Below the pieces are notes generated by a model that saw only the letters and a list, made by a program, of their open reading frames with translations, was not told the origin of the DNA and ran no database searches. From Pseudomonas brassicacearum (GTDB taxonomy: Bacteria; Pseudomonadota; Gammaproteobacteria; Pseudomonadales; Pseudomonadaceae), in NCBI RefSeq assembly GCF_003732225.1, contig NZ_MOBJ01000009.1:496001-560000 (forward strand): 64,000 nucleotides of DNA, read 5' to 3'. Both the position numbers and the translations under genes were made by a program. This document shows positions 34,056-42,889 of this stretch, in pieces; position 1 is the stretch's first letter, and every line of letters begins with the position of its first letter.

Positions 34056-36011
34056 TCAATCGTTCAGCTCCGGCCGATCCCGAAACTGTTCCAACGCTTC
34101 AGGATTGGCCAGCGCATCGGTGTTTTTCACTTCCTGCCCATGCACCACATTCCTCACTGCCAGCTCAACTACCTTGCCGCTGATGGTTCGCGGTATATCC
34201 GTTACCGCGACAATCTTCGCTGGCACATGCCGAGGCGTGGTGTTGGCGCGGATGACCTGGCGAATCTCCTGCTCAAGGTTGTCGTCCAGCGTCACACCGT
34301 CACGCAGGCGCACGAACAACACCACCCGAACGTCATCCTGCCATTGCTGGCCGATGGCGACCGAGTCCAGTACCTGATGGACCTTTTCTACCTGACAGTA
34401 GATTTCCGCCGTACCGATGCGCACGCCGCCGGGGTTGAGTACCGCGTCAGAGCGCCCGTGGATCAGCCAACTGCCGTTGGGCCGTTGTTCGGCGTAGTCG
34501 CCCTGAGCCCAGACACCCGGGAACTGGCTGAAATACGATGCGCGGAGTTTTTCCTGCTGTGGGTCATTCCACAGGCCGATCGGCATCGCTGGAAAATGCC
34601 GGGTGCAAACCAGTTCGCCTTTTTTACCGATGACCGGTTGGCCGGACTCATTCCAGACTTCAACGGCCATGCCCAGGCCCTTGCACTGCATCTCGCCACG
34701 GCGGACCGGCAGAACCGGGTTGCCGGCAATGAAGCAGGAAACGATATCGGTGCCACCGGACATCGACGACAGGCACAGTTCGCTTTTGATCTCGCGGTAA
34801 ACATAGTCGTAGCTTTGCGGCGACAGTGCCGAGCCGGTCGAGAGCAGGGCTTTCAGGCTGCCCAGGTCATGGCTGAGGCGTGGCTGGATCTCATTGCTTT
34901 CCAGGGTCGCGAGGTACTTGGGGCTGGTGCCGAAGACGCTGATGGCTTCGCTGTCGATCAGGTCGATCAAGCGTTGCGGACCCGGATGGAAAGGCGAGCC
35001 GTCGTACAGCACCACGCTGCTGTCGACCGCCAATGCCGACACCAGCCAGTTCCACATCATCCAGCCACAGGTGGTGTAGTAGAACAGTCGGTCGTCAGGC
35101 CCGAGGTCGACGTGCAAACCGTGTTCCTTGACGTGTTGCAGCAGCACACCGCCGACGCTGTGGATGATGCATTTCGGTACGCCGGTGGTGCCGCTGGAGT
35201 AGAGAATGTACAGCGGATGAGCGAAGGGCACCGCGACGAACTCGGGCTCGCCGCCGGGACGGTAAAAGCTGTCCCACAACGCGACCCTGGCTTGAGTTTT
35301 GTAGTCTTCAATGCGGGCTTGTGGTCGGGCGTATGGGACGATGATCAATTGCTGCAGCGATGGCAGGCGCTCAAGAATCTCGTTGACCTTGGTGGTCTGG
35401 TCGATCTCTTTGCCAGCGTAGCGATAGCCTGCGCAGGTGATCAGCACTTTCGGTTCGATCTGACCGAAGCGGTCAACCACCCCGTGCGTGCCGAAATCCG
35501 GTGACGAACATGACCAGATCGCACCCAGGCTGGTGGTTGCGAGCATGCCCACCAGGGTCTGCCAGGTGTTCGGCATGCACGCCGCGACTCGATCACCCAG
35601 GCCGACGCCTGCGGCTCTCAGGCTTTTCTGCAGACCGGCGACGTGCTCGGCCAGCTCAAAGTAGCTCAAGCTTTCGCGCTGACCATTCTCGGCGATGGCA
35701 ATCACCGCAGTTGCATCATCGCGACGACGCAGCAGGTGTTCGGCAAAATTCAGGGTCGCGTCGGGAAACCACTCGGCGCTGGGCATCTGCGGGCCTTCAC
35801 GCAGCACCGTGCTCGGTGGCTGGTGAAAGGTGATCTCGAAAAAGTCGACGATGGCCTGCCAGAAATCTTCGCGCTGATCGATGCTCCATTGATGCAGAGC
35901 GGGGTAGTCCGCGAGTGCAAGGTTGTGCCGTTGATTGCTGAAGCGCCGGAAGGCATCCATGCGGGTTTTGCCGATGCGCTCGGCGCTGGGTTGCCAGAGG
36001 ATATTGGACAT
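34056..36011 (-). CDS. Acetoacetate-CoA ligase
   Basis: A 651-residue adenylate-forming enzyme. Motifs: LYILYSSGTTGVPKCIIHS (AMP-binding), WMMWNWLVSALA, and the C-terminal YAEQRPNGSWLIHGRSDAVL and PRTISGKVVELAVRN with the catalytic lysine. The N-terminal LWQPSAERIGKTRMDAFRRF is typical of acetoacetyl-CoA synthetases. It activates acetoacetate, the product of the 3-hydroxybutyrate dehydrogenase encoded next, to acetoacetyl-CoA. GAGG lies 6 bases before the ATG. A long REP-type repeat separates it from the upstream dehydrogenase gene. Confidence 0.92.
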   Translation of the reverse strand: MSNILWQPSAERIGKTRMDAFRRFSNQRHNLALADYPALHQWSIDQREDFWQAIVDFFEITFHQPPSTVLREGPQMPSAEWFPDATLNFAEHLLRRRDDATAVIAIAENGQRESLSYFELAEHVAGLQKSLRAAGVGLGDRVAACMPNTWQTLVGMLATTSLGAIWSCSSPDFGTHGVVDRFGQIEPKVLITCAGYRYAGKEIDQTTKVNEILERLPSLQQLIIVPYARPQARIEDYKTQARVALWDSFYRPGGEPEFVAVPFAHPLYILYSSGTTGVPKCIIHSVGGVLLQHVKEHGLHVDLGPDDRLFYYTTCGWMMWNWLVSALAVDSSVVLYDGSPFHPGPQRLIDLIDSEAISVFGTSPKYLATLESNEIQPRLSHDLGSLKALLSTGSALSPQSYDYVYREIKSELCLSSMSGGTDIVSCFIAGNPVLPVRRGEMQCKGLGMAVEVWNESGQPVIGKKGELVCTRHFPAMPIGLWNDPQQEKLRASYFSQFPGVWAQGDYAEQRPNGSWLIHGRSDAVLNPGGVRIGTAEIYCQVEKVHQVLDSVAIGQQWQDDVRVVLFVRLRDGVTLDDNLEQEIRQVIRANTTPRHVPAKIVAVTDIPRTISGKVVELAVRNVVHGQEVKNTDALANPEALEQFRDRPELND

Positions 36012-36060
36012 GGTTGGCCTCTTGTTGTTCTTGATTCAACCTTGGGATCGCTGAGTATGA

Positions 36061-36200
36061 GATCCCGTAGCAGCTGGCGTAGCCTGCGTTCGGCTGCGCA
36101 GCAGTCGTAATTCAGCGCGTACAGTCTCTCAGAATGAATCGGGTCCTGACTGCGACCGCTTCGCGCTCGAACGCAGGCTACGCCAGCTGCTACGGGGATC
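36061..36200. repeat. Class III REP pair (GTAGCAGCTGGCGTAGCCTGCG)
   Basis: CCCGTAGCAGCTGGCGTAGC at the left and its complement at the right are about 80 bases apart, with smaller inner repeats. Unlike the other two classes in sequence; the only copy in this window. Confidence 0.85.
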
Positions 36201-36218
36201 CGGTCTACCCTTGCCGAT

Positions 36219-36992
36219 TTACTGCGCCAGCCACCCACCATCAATATTCCACGCCGCGCCACGCACCTGGCTGCCGGCTTCACTGCACAGGAACAGCACC
36301 AGTTCGCCCAGTTGTGAAGGGGTCACAAATTCCAGCGATGGCTGCTTCTCGGCCAGTAAATCATGTTGCGCCTGCTGTGGGTCAACGCCTGCGGCGGCGC
36401 GGTCGTCTATCTGTTTCTGCACCAGCGGAGTCAGCACCCAGCCCGGGCAGATGGCATTGCAGGTGACGTTGCTGGTGGCGGTTTCCAGGCCGACCACTTT
36501 GGTCAGGCCGATCACCCCGTGCTTGGCCGCGACATAAGCCGCCTTACCCACCGAACCGACCTGGCCGTGCACCGAGGCGATGTTGACGATTCGGCCCCAA
36601 CCCTTGGCGCGCATGCCTGGCAGGCTGAGACGAGTGCTGTGAAAGACCGACGACAGATTGATCGCAATGATCGAATCCCAGCGCTCCACGGGAAAGTCTT
36701 CCACCGCAGACACGTGCTGGATGCCAGCGTTGTTCACCAGAATATCGACGCCGCCGAACTCACGCTCGGCGTAGGCGAGCATCTCGGCAATTTGCGTGGG
36801 GTCGCTGACGTCGGCCGGGTGATGGCCGACCTTGCCGCCGAACTGTTGCACCTGCGCGATGACTGTGGAGGCATCGCCGAAACCGTTGAGGATCAGGTTG
36901 GCGCCGGCCTTGGCCAGACTCAGTGCGATGCCCAGACCGATGCCGCTGGTGGAGCCGGTGACCAGCGCCGTTTTGCCTGTAAGAGTTGTCAT
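36219..36992 (-). CDS. bdhA: 3-Hydroxybutyrate dehydrogenase (SDR)
   Basis: A 257-residue short-chain dehydrogenase. TGSTSGIGLGIA binds NAD, NNAGIQHV is the structural motif, the catalytic triad is in IASVHGQVGSVGKAAYVAAKHG, and the C-terminus is AAWNIDGGWLAQ. The HGQVGS-K-AAYVAAKHG pattern is diagnostic for D-3-hydroxybutyrate dehydrogenases. It oxidises 3-hydroxybutyrate to acetoacetate. The ATG at 36992 has GAGG 6 bases upstream and is 7 bases from the permease stop, so both are one operon. Confidence 0.92.
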   Translation of the reverse strand: MTTLTGKTALVTGSTSGIGLGIALSLAKAGANLILNGFGDASTVIAQVQQFGGKVGHHPADVSDPTQIAEMLAYAEREFGGVDILVNNAGIQHVSAVEDFPVERWDSIIAINLSSVFHSTRLSLPGMRAKGWGRIVNIASVHGQVGSVGKAAYVAAKHGVIGLTKVVGLETATSNVTCNAICPGWVLTPLVQKQIDDRAAAGVDPQQAQHDLLAEKQPSLEFVTPSQLGELVLFLCSEAGSQVRGAAWNIDGGWLAQ

Positions 36993-36999
36993 GAATGCC

Positions 37000-38391
37000 T
37001 CACACAATGCCGGTGGCGTAGAAAGTACCGATGACTACGAAGACCGCCAGGGTCTTGATCAGCGTAATACAGAAAATGTCTTTATAGGCTTCGCGGTGGG
37101 TCAAGCCCGTCACCGCGAGCAAGGTAATGACCGCGCCGTTGTGCGGCAGGGTGTCCATGCCGCCACTGGCCATGGCGGCGACCCGGTGCAGCACTTCCAA
37201 CGGAATGTTCGCCGCATGGGCCGCCGCGATGAAGTCATTGGCCATCGCCGCCAGGGCGATGCTCATGCCGCCCGAGGCCGAACCGGTGATGCCGGCCAGC
37301 AGGGTCACGGTGATCGCTTCATTGACCAGCGGGTTAGGGATGCTTTTCAGCCAGTCGGCCAGTACCAGAAAACCGGGCAAGGACGCGATGACCGCACCAA
37401 AACCGTATTCCGACGCCGTGTTCATGGCCGCCAGCAAGGCACCACTGACCGCGCTTCTGCTGCCCTCAGCGAGCTTGCCGCGGATCGCCTGGAAACCGAA
37501 CACCAGCACCATGATGATGCCGACCAGCAACGCTGCCTGGACTGCCCAGATCGCGGTGAGTTTGGCGATTTCGGTGGTTACCGGCGCTGCCATGCCTGGC
37601 AGGCTGAGGCTGTGGGTCTTGCCGTACCACAGCGGAATCCAGTGGGTGAACAGCAGGTTCATGATGCCCACCAGCAACAGTGGCGAGAGCGCGATCCACG
37701 GGTTGGGCAGCTTCACGTCTTCGGCGGTTTCCGGCTCGTTGCGCAATTCCGTGCCATAGCCTTCACCGCTGAGTTGGGCCTTGTTGCGTTGGCGCTGGAG
37801 GAACAGCATGCCGGCGCAGAACACGAAAATCGCGCCGATCAACCCCAGCCAGGGCGCGGCCCAGGCTGTGGTATTGAAGAAGGTGCTGGGGATGATGTTC
37901 TGAATTTGCGGAGTGCCGGGCAAGGCGTCCATGGTGAAGGAAAACGCGCCGAGGGCGATGGTCGCCGGGATCAGACGTTTCGGAATATTGCTCTGACGGA
38001 ACATCTCCGCCGCAAACGGATATACCGCGAATACCACGACGAACAACGACACGCCGCCGTAGGTGAGCAGCGCGCAGACCAGCACGATCACCAGCATCGC
38101 CTGACGAGTGCCAAGCAGGCGAATTGCTGCGGCGACAATCGAGCGCGAAAACCCCGACAACTCGATCAGCTTGCCGAACACCGCACCGAGCAGGAACACC
38201 GGGAAATACAGTTTGATGAAACCGACCATCTTCTCCATGAACACGCCGGTAAAGGCGGGTGCAACAGCAGAAGGGTCAGTGAGCAGGACCGCGCCAAGGG
38301 CGGCAATCGGAGCGAAGAGAATGACGCTGTAGCCACGGTAAGCAGCCAGCATCAGCAGCGCGAGGGCTGCCAAGGCAATGATCACACTCAT
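37000..38391 (-). CDS. GntP-family permease, probable 3-hydroxybutyrate importer
   Basis: A 463-residue inner-membrane protein with about 12 hydrophobic segments, starting VIIALAALALLMLAAYRGYS. It has the family-like segments LLTYGGVSLFVVVFAVYPFA and ASGGMDTLPHNGAVITLLAV. GntP members carry gluconate and other hydroxy acids by proton symport. Linkage to bdhA indicates 3-hydroxybutyrate. First gene of the operon, with a sigma-54-type promoter 58-73 bases upstream of the ATG. Confidence 0.9.
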   Translation of the reverse strand: MSVIIALAALALLMLAAYRGYSVILFAPIAALGAVLLTDPSAVAPAFTGVFMEKMVGFIKLYFPVFLLGAVFGKLIELSGFSRSIVAAAIRLLGTRQAMLVIVLVCALLTYGGVSLFVVVFAVYPFAAEMFRQSNIPKRLIPATIALGAFSFTMDALPGTPQIQNIIPSTFFNTTAWAAPWLGLIGAIFVFCAGMLFLQRQRNKAQLSGEGYGTELRNEPETAEDVKLPNPWIALSPLLLVGIMNLLFTHWIPLWYGKTHSLSLPGMAAPVTTEIAKLTAIWAVQAALLVGIIMVLVFGFQAIRGKLAEGSRSAVSGALLAAMNTASEYGFGAVIASLPGFLVLADWLKSIPNPLVNEAITVTLLAGITGSASGGMSIALAAMANDFIAAAHAANIPLEVLHRVAAMASGGMDTLPHNGAVITLLAVTGLTHREAYKDIFCITLIKTLAVFVVIGTFYATGIV

Positions 38392-38448
38392 GGTGTGTCT
38401 CCTGGATTGTTATTTTTTTGGGGTGGATCTTTTGTGGGAGAGGGCGTT

Positions 38449-38464
38449 AGCGAGTTTCGTGCCA
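38449..38464 (-). promoter_or_regulatory. Sigma-54 (-24/-12) promoter of the gntP-bdhA operon
   Basis: Minus strand reads TGGCACGAAACTCGCT, matching TGGCACG-N4-TTGCW at all but one position of the boxes with exact GG/GC spacing. The start point is predicted near 38438. An IHF-like site, CAACTTGTTGAAA, lies at 38471-38483 between promoter and enhancer repeat. Confidence 0.8.
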
Positions 38465-38526
38465 TTCAAGCAACTTGTTGAAATATATGGATATTTTTTA
38501 TCTTCACAGGAGCCGGAAAATAATTT

Positions 38527-38542
38527 GTCTCAAATTAGAGAC
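38527..38542. promoter_or_regulatory. Enhancer (UAS) candidate, proximal copy
   Basis: GTCTCAAATTAGAGAC: arms GTCTC/GAGAC with a 6-base centre, about 95 bases upstream of the predicted start point. A second copy with the same arms lies at 38701-38716. Confidence 0.65.
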
Positions 38543-38561
38543 TTATAGTAGCTGGGATGGC

Positions 38562-38659
38562 CCTATCGCGAGCAAGCTCGCTCCCACATTTGATCAGGGT
38601 TGACCCGGAAATATGAGTCTATTGCGATTCAGTGTGGGAGCGAGCTTGCTCGCGATGGC
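38562..38659. repeat. REPIN, class I, between the two enhancer repeats
   Basis: TATCGCGAGCAAGCTCGCTC and complement about 48 bases apart. It lies between the two GTCTC-N6-GAGAC repeats, as if inserted into the regulatory region. Confidence 0.9.
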
Positions 38660-38700
38660 CGCGATGCGGTTTTACGGCATGTCCATATTTGGAGATCAAT

Positions 38701-38716
38701 GTCTCGTTATTGAGAC
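38701..38716. promoter_or_regulatory. Enhancer (UAS) candidate, distal copy
   Basis: GTCTCGTTATTGAGAC: same arms and spacing as the proximal copy. It abuts the stop codon of the activator gene. Confidence 0.6.
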
Positions 38717-40122
38717 TATGCAATCCCCAACGCCACCATCTTCTTGTACAGCGTCGAGCGCCCAAGCCCCAGCCGAGTCGCCGCTTCGATAACCTTGCCG
38801 CCACAGTGTGCGAGCGTGCTTTCAATCAACTGCCGGTCGAAGCGTTCGCGTGCAGCACTGAAGGTTTCGTTGGCATGCGTTTCAATGGCCAGTGGCGCGG
38901 AGCGTTGTACCGGAACAAAACTGCCAATTGCCGCGCGAATTTCCGCAGCATTGAGGATCAGGTCATCGCTGAGCAGCGCGGCCCGCTCCAGCACGTTGCG
39001 CAGTTCGCGAATGTTCCCCGGCCAGGCGTGTTGACCGAGCAATTCCAGGGCCTGGCTGTCGAGTTCATGCTGACTGCGCAGCTCTTCGAGAATTGCTTCG
39101 GTCAGGGCTGGCAGGTCGTCGAGGCGTTCGCGCAGGGGCGGCACCTGAATCGGCAACACGTTGAGGCGGTAATACAGGTCGGCACGAAATTCGCCGCGCT
39201 TGATCGCCGCTTCGAGGTCGGTGGAGGTCGCAGCGATCACCCGCACATCGCTCTGGATTACCTCGTTGGAGCCGACCGGTTCGAATTCTTTTTCCTGCAA
39301 CACCCGCAGCAGTTTGCTTTGCAACGGCAGCGGCATGTCGCCAATTTCGTCAAGAAACAAGGTCCCGCCCTGGGCGATCTGCAACTTGCCGGAGCGACCC
39401 TTGCGATCCGCGCCGGTGAAGGCGCCGGGCGCTGTGCCGAAAAACTCGGCTTCGAGCAGCGCTTCGGGAATCGCCGCGCTGTTGATGCTGACAAAGGCTT
39501 TGTGCGCCCTTGGCGAGGCACCGTGAATCGCCTGGGCCAGCAATTCCTTGCCAGTGCCGGTCTCACCCAATAGCAATACCGGCGACTCGGTGCTGGCGCT
39601 GCGTCGGGCGCGGCGTTTGACTTCCAGGCTGGCGGTGCTGGTGCCAATGAAGTGGGCGAAGGTGTATTTGGCTTGCCGGGCGCGCAGCAGAGAGCGCGTG
39701 GAAGCAAGCTCTTCCTGCATGCTCAGGTAGCGCTTGAGCATTGGCGACAGGCTGCGCAACTCATCGAACAGCGCGAACCCGATAGCACCGATCACCGCGC
39801 CGGCGTCGTCGTGAATCGGCAGGCGCATCACCACCAGTGGCTCTTTGGGCGTGTCCTGCATGTCCAGCAGAATGGGCTTGCCGGTACGCACCACCTCGCG
39901 CAACAAGCTGCCGGGAATCACGCTTTCGCAGGGTCTACCGATCGCCACTTCAGCTGACTCCAGACCGAAGCGCCGGGCATAGCGCTCATTCATCCAGACG
40001 ATGTTCGCATCGCGATCGACGATCACCGTGCCTTCGCTGGACTGCTCGATGATCTCGAACAACGAGCGGATCGCCAGCATGCGTACACGTTGGTAGTCCT
40101 TGAGGCTTTCGGTGGTGTTCAT
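38716..40122 (-). CDS. Sigma-54-dependent activator with PAS domain
   Basis: A 468-residue enhancer-binding protein. PAS domain about residues 20-115 (GTVIVDRDANIVWMNERYAR), AAA+ domain with Walker A GETGTGKE (186-193), the sigma-54 contact loop GAFTGA (233-238) and Walker B GGTLFLDEIGDM, then a C-terminal Fis-type helix-turn-helix (IEAATRLGLGRSTLYKKM). The ATG at 40122 is the natural start; the longer frame would translate a REPIN. It lies upstream of gntP-bdhA in the same direction, and a sigma-54 promoter with inverted repeats precedes those genes, so it should activate them, sensing hydroxybutyrate or a related acid. Confidence 0.93.
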   Translation of the reverse strand: MNTTESLKDYQRVRMLAIRSLFEIIEQSSEGTVIVDRDANIVWMNERYARRFGLESAEVAIGRPCESVIPGSLLREVVRTGKPILLDMQDTPKEPLVVMRLPIHDDAGAVIGAIGFALFDELRSLSPMLKRYLSMQEELASTRSLLRARQAKYTFAHFIGTSTASLEVKRRARRSASTESPVLLLGETGTGKELLAQAIHGASPRAHKAFVSINSAAIPEALLEAEFFGTAPGAFTGADRKGRSGKLQIAQGGTLFLDEIGDMPLPLQSKLLRVLQEKEFEPVGSNEVIQSDVRVIAATSTDLEAAIKRGEFRADLYYRLNVLPIQVPPLRERLDDLPALTEAILEELRSQHELDSQALELLGQHAWPGNIRELRNVLERAALLSDDLILNAAEIRAAIGSFVPVQRSAPLAIETHANETFSAARERFDRQLIESTLAHCGGKVIEAATRLGLGRSTLYKKMVALGIA

Positions 40123-40159
40123 CGTTTCATATCCAGAATATGTATTGCCTGTGCAGGCT

Positions 40160-40238
40160 CCATCGCGAGCAAGCTCGCTCCCACATTGGATCTGTGGTGT
40201 TAACAAGACCCTGTGGGAGCGAGCTTGCTCGCGATGGC
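40160..40238. repeat. REPIN, class I
   Basis: CATCGCGAGCAAGCTCGCTC and complement about 30 bases apart, between the activator gene's start and the end of yejF. Confidence 0.9.
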
Positions 40239-40258
40239 CACTACTCGGTCCGACGGGA

Positions 40259-41839
40259 TCATACCCAGCCCGGATGCGCTGCGGCCAACAGCTCTTTGGT
40301 ATAGGGGTGCTGCGGCGCGTCGAACACTTCATGGCTGGCGCCGCGTTCCACGACTTTACCGTCCTTGATCACGATCATGTCATGGGCCAGGGCACGAACC
40401 ACGGCCAGGTCATGGCTGATGAACAGGTAGGTCAGGCCGTGTTTTTCCTGAAGCTGGCGGAGCAGGGCGACCACCTGTTTTTGCACCGTACGATCAAGCG
40501 CCGAGGTCGGTTCGTCGAGCAGGATCAGCGCCGGTTTCAGCACCAGGGCGCGGGCGATGGCGATCCGTTGGCGCTGGCCGCCGGAGAACTCATGCGGGTA
40601 ACGATGGCGGCCTTGCGGGTCAAGGCCGACCTCTTTCAGCACCTGGATGACCTGCGCTTCGCACTCGGCAGCACTCGATTGGCTGTGGACTTCCAGCCCT
40701 TCGCTGATGATCTGCGCCACCGACATGCGCGGGCTGAGGCTGCCAAACGGGTCCTGGAACACCACCTGCATCTGCTTGCGCCATGGCCGCAACTGCTTCT
40801 GGTTCAGGCTGTCGAGCGCCTCGCCCTGAAAACGGATGCTGCCTTCGGAGTCGAGCAGCCGCAGGATCGCCTGACCTAGCGTGGACTTGCCGGAACCGGA
40901 TTCGCCGACGATGCCCAGCGTCTTGCCGCGTTGAATGCTGAGGCTGATGCCGTCGACCGCACGCAACCAGGTCTTGCGCTGGAACAACCCACCGCTCAAC
41001 GGAAAACGCACGCTGAGGTCGTCGACTTCCAGTACCGCCTCGCGCTCGTCGCGAGGCAGGGCTTCACCTTCCGGCTCGGCATTCAGCAACAGACGACTGT
41101 AGGGATGTTGCGGTTGATTGAAGAGACGCTCGCACTCGGCTTGCTCGACGATCTCGCCGCCGCGCATCACGCAGACACGCTGGGCGATGCTACGCACCAG
41201 ATTCAGGTCATGGCTGATCAACAACAGCGACATGCCCAAGCGTTGTTGCAGTGATTTGAGCAGCAGCAGGATCTTGCGCTGCACCGTCACATCCAACGCG
41301 GTGGTCGGCTCGTCAGCGATCAGCAACTCGGGTTCGCAAGCCAATGCCATGGCGATCATCACCCGTTGCCGCTGGCCGCCGGAGAGCTGGTGCGGGTAGG
41401 CCTTGAGGCGTTCTTTGGGCTTCTGAATACCTACCAGTTCGAGCAGCTCAAGGGTGCGCTTTTGCGCCGCCTTGCCGCCCAGTCCTTTGTGTACCAGCAG
41501 GGTTTCGCCAATCTGCTTTTCGACGCTGTGCAAAGGGTTGAGGGAGGTCATCGGCTCCTGGAAAATCATCGCGATGCGATTACCGCGTAATGCTCGCAAA
41601 GTCGCGACGTCCGCGCCGATCAGTTCCTGGCCACGATAGCGAATGCTGCCCCGGGTTTCGGTGCCGCCATCGGGTAGCAGTTGCAGAATCGAATGGGCGG
41701 TCACCGATTTGCCCGAGCCGGATTCGCCAACCAGCGCCAGGCACTCGCCGGGGCGGATGTCCAGGCACAGGTTGCGCACCGCGGCCTGGCCACTGAAGGC
41801 CACGTTGAGGTCACGGATTTCGATCAGGTTGTCACTCAT
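40259..41839 (-). CDS. yejF: Peptide ABC transporter, double ATPase (YejF)
   Basis: A 526-residue protein with two complete ABC modules. Walker A is GESGSGKS in both; the signatures are LSGGQRQRVMIAMAL and FSGGQRQRIAIARAL, and Walker B is LLIADEPTTALD and LILLDEPTSALD. It powers the YejBE channel. I take the ATG at 41839; a TTG six codons earlier is possible. Last gene of the yejABEF operon. Confidence 0.93.
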   Translation of the reverse strand: MSDNLIEIRDLNVAFSGQAAVRNLCLDIRPGECLALVGESGSGKSVTAHSILQLLPDGGTETRGSIRYRGQELIGADVATLRALRGNRIAMIFQEPMTSLNPLHSVEKQIGETLLVHKGLGGKAAQKRTLELLELVGIQKPKERLKAYPHQLSGGQRQRVMIAMALACEPELLIADEPTTALDVTVQRKILLLLKSLQQRLGMSLLLISHDLNLVRSIAQRVCVMRGGEIVEQAECERLFNQPQHPYSRLLLNAEPEGEALPRDEREAVLEVDDLSVRFPLSGGLFQRKTWLRAVDGISLSIQRGKTLGIVGESGSGKSTLGQAILRLLDSEGSIRFQGEALDSLNQKQLRPWRKQMQVVFQDPFGSLSPRMSVAQIISEGLEVHSQSSAAECEAQVIQVLKEVGLDPQGRHRYPHEFSGGQRQRIAIARALVLKPALILLDEPTSALDRTVQKQVVALLRQLQEKHGLTYLFISHDLAVVRALAHDMIVIKDGKVVERGASHEVFDAPQHPYTKELLAAAHPGWV

Positions 41840-41866
41840 TTCAACAGTCCGCTTCAAGATCGAGGG

Positions 41867-42889
41867 TCAAGATCGTGGATCAAACGCGTCACGCAATGCT
41901 TCACCGATAAACACCAGTAAAGAAAGAATCAGCGCCAGGGTGAAAAACGCCGTCAACCCGAGCCACGGCGCTTGCAGATTCTGTTTGCCCTGACCGATCA
42001 ACTCGCCCAGCGAGGCGCTGCCGGCGGGCATGCCGAAGCCGAGGAAGTCGAGGGCGGTGAGGGTCGAGATCGCCCCGGTGAGAATGAACGGCAGGTAACT
42101 CAAGGTCGCGTTCATCGCGTTTGGCAGAATGTGCCGCACGATCACTTTGCGGTCGGTCAGGCCCAATGCACGTGCCGCTTTGACGTACTCCAGATTGCGC
42201 CCGCGAAGGAACTCGGCGCGCACCACGTCCACCAGTGCCAGCCAGGAAAACAGCGCCATGATCCCCAGCAGCCACCAGAAATTCGGTTCGACGAAACCTG
42301 AAAGGATGATTAGCAGGTAAAGCACCGGCAGCCCCGACCAGACCTCCAGCAAGCGCTGACCAAACAAGTCGACCCAACCGCCGTAGTAACCCTGCAAGGC
42401 GCCGGCGGCGATACCGATCAGTGCGCTGATGAAGGTTAGCGCCAGCGCAAACAAAATCGATACACGGGCGCCGAAGATCACCCGCGCCAACACATCGCGC
42501 GCCTGATCATCGGTGCCCAGCCAGTTGACCTTTGACGGCGGGCTCGGCGCGGGCTGATTGAGGTCGTAGTTCGGCGTGTCGTCGCTGAACGGGATCGGCG
42601 GGAACAACATCCAGCCGCCGTTCTTGTGGATCAGCTTCTGCACGTAGTCACTGCGGTAATCGGCCTGGAACGGCAGTTGGCCGCCGAACTCCAGCTCGGT
42701 GTAGCGCTTGAACGCCGGGAAATACAACGAGCCCTGATAGCTGAGCACCAGCGGTTTATCGTTGGCGATCAGTTCGCCGCCAAGGGTCAGGATGAACAGG
42801 CCGATAAACAGCCACAACGACCACCAGCCACGGCGGTTTTTCTTGAAACGTTCCAGGCGTCGACGCGACAGGGGCGAGAGATTGAGCAT
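41867..42889 (-). CDS. yejE: Peptide ABC transporter permease YejE
   Basis: A 340-residue permease of the OppC type with an N-terminal membrane segment (WWSLWLFIGLFILTLGGEL), a long periplasmic loop typical of YejE, and C-terminal permease core containing KVIVRHILPNAMNATLSYLP. Its ATG overlaps the yejB stop as ATGA. It forms the channel with YejB. Confidence 0.93.
   Translation of the reverse strand: MLNLSPLSRRRLERFKKNRRGWWSLWLFIGLFILTLGGELIANDKPLVLSYQGSLYFPAFKRYTELEFGGQLPFQADYRSDYVQKLIHKNGGWMLFPPIPFSDDTPNYDLNQPAPSPPSKVNWLGTDDQARDVLARVIFGARVSILFALALTFISALIGIAAGALQGYYGGWVDLFGQRLLEVWSGLPVLYLLIILSGFVEPNFWWLLGIMALFSWLALVDVVRAEFLRGRNLEYVKAARALGLTDRKVIVRHILPNAMNATLSYLPFILTGAISTLTALDFLGFGMPAGSASLGELIGQGKQNLQAPWLGLTAFFTLALILSLLVFIGEALRDAFDPRS

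Noticed and set aside
34388..34405. Third copy of the TGACAGTAGA motif inside the acetoacetate-CoA ligase gene
   Set aside because: Only the right half matches, there is no palindrome, and the bases are explained by coding sequence.
38701..38716. Terminator for the sigma-54 activator gene
   Set aside because: The stem is only 5 bp with no T run, and the same arms recur near the sigma-54 promoter, so an enhancer site is the better reading.
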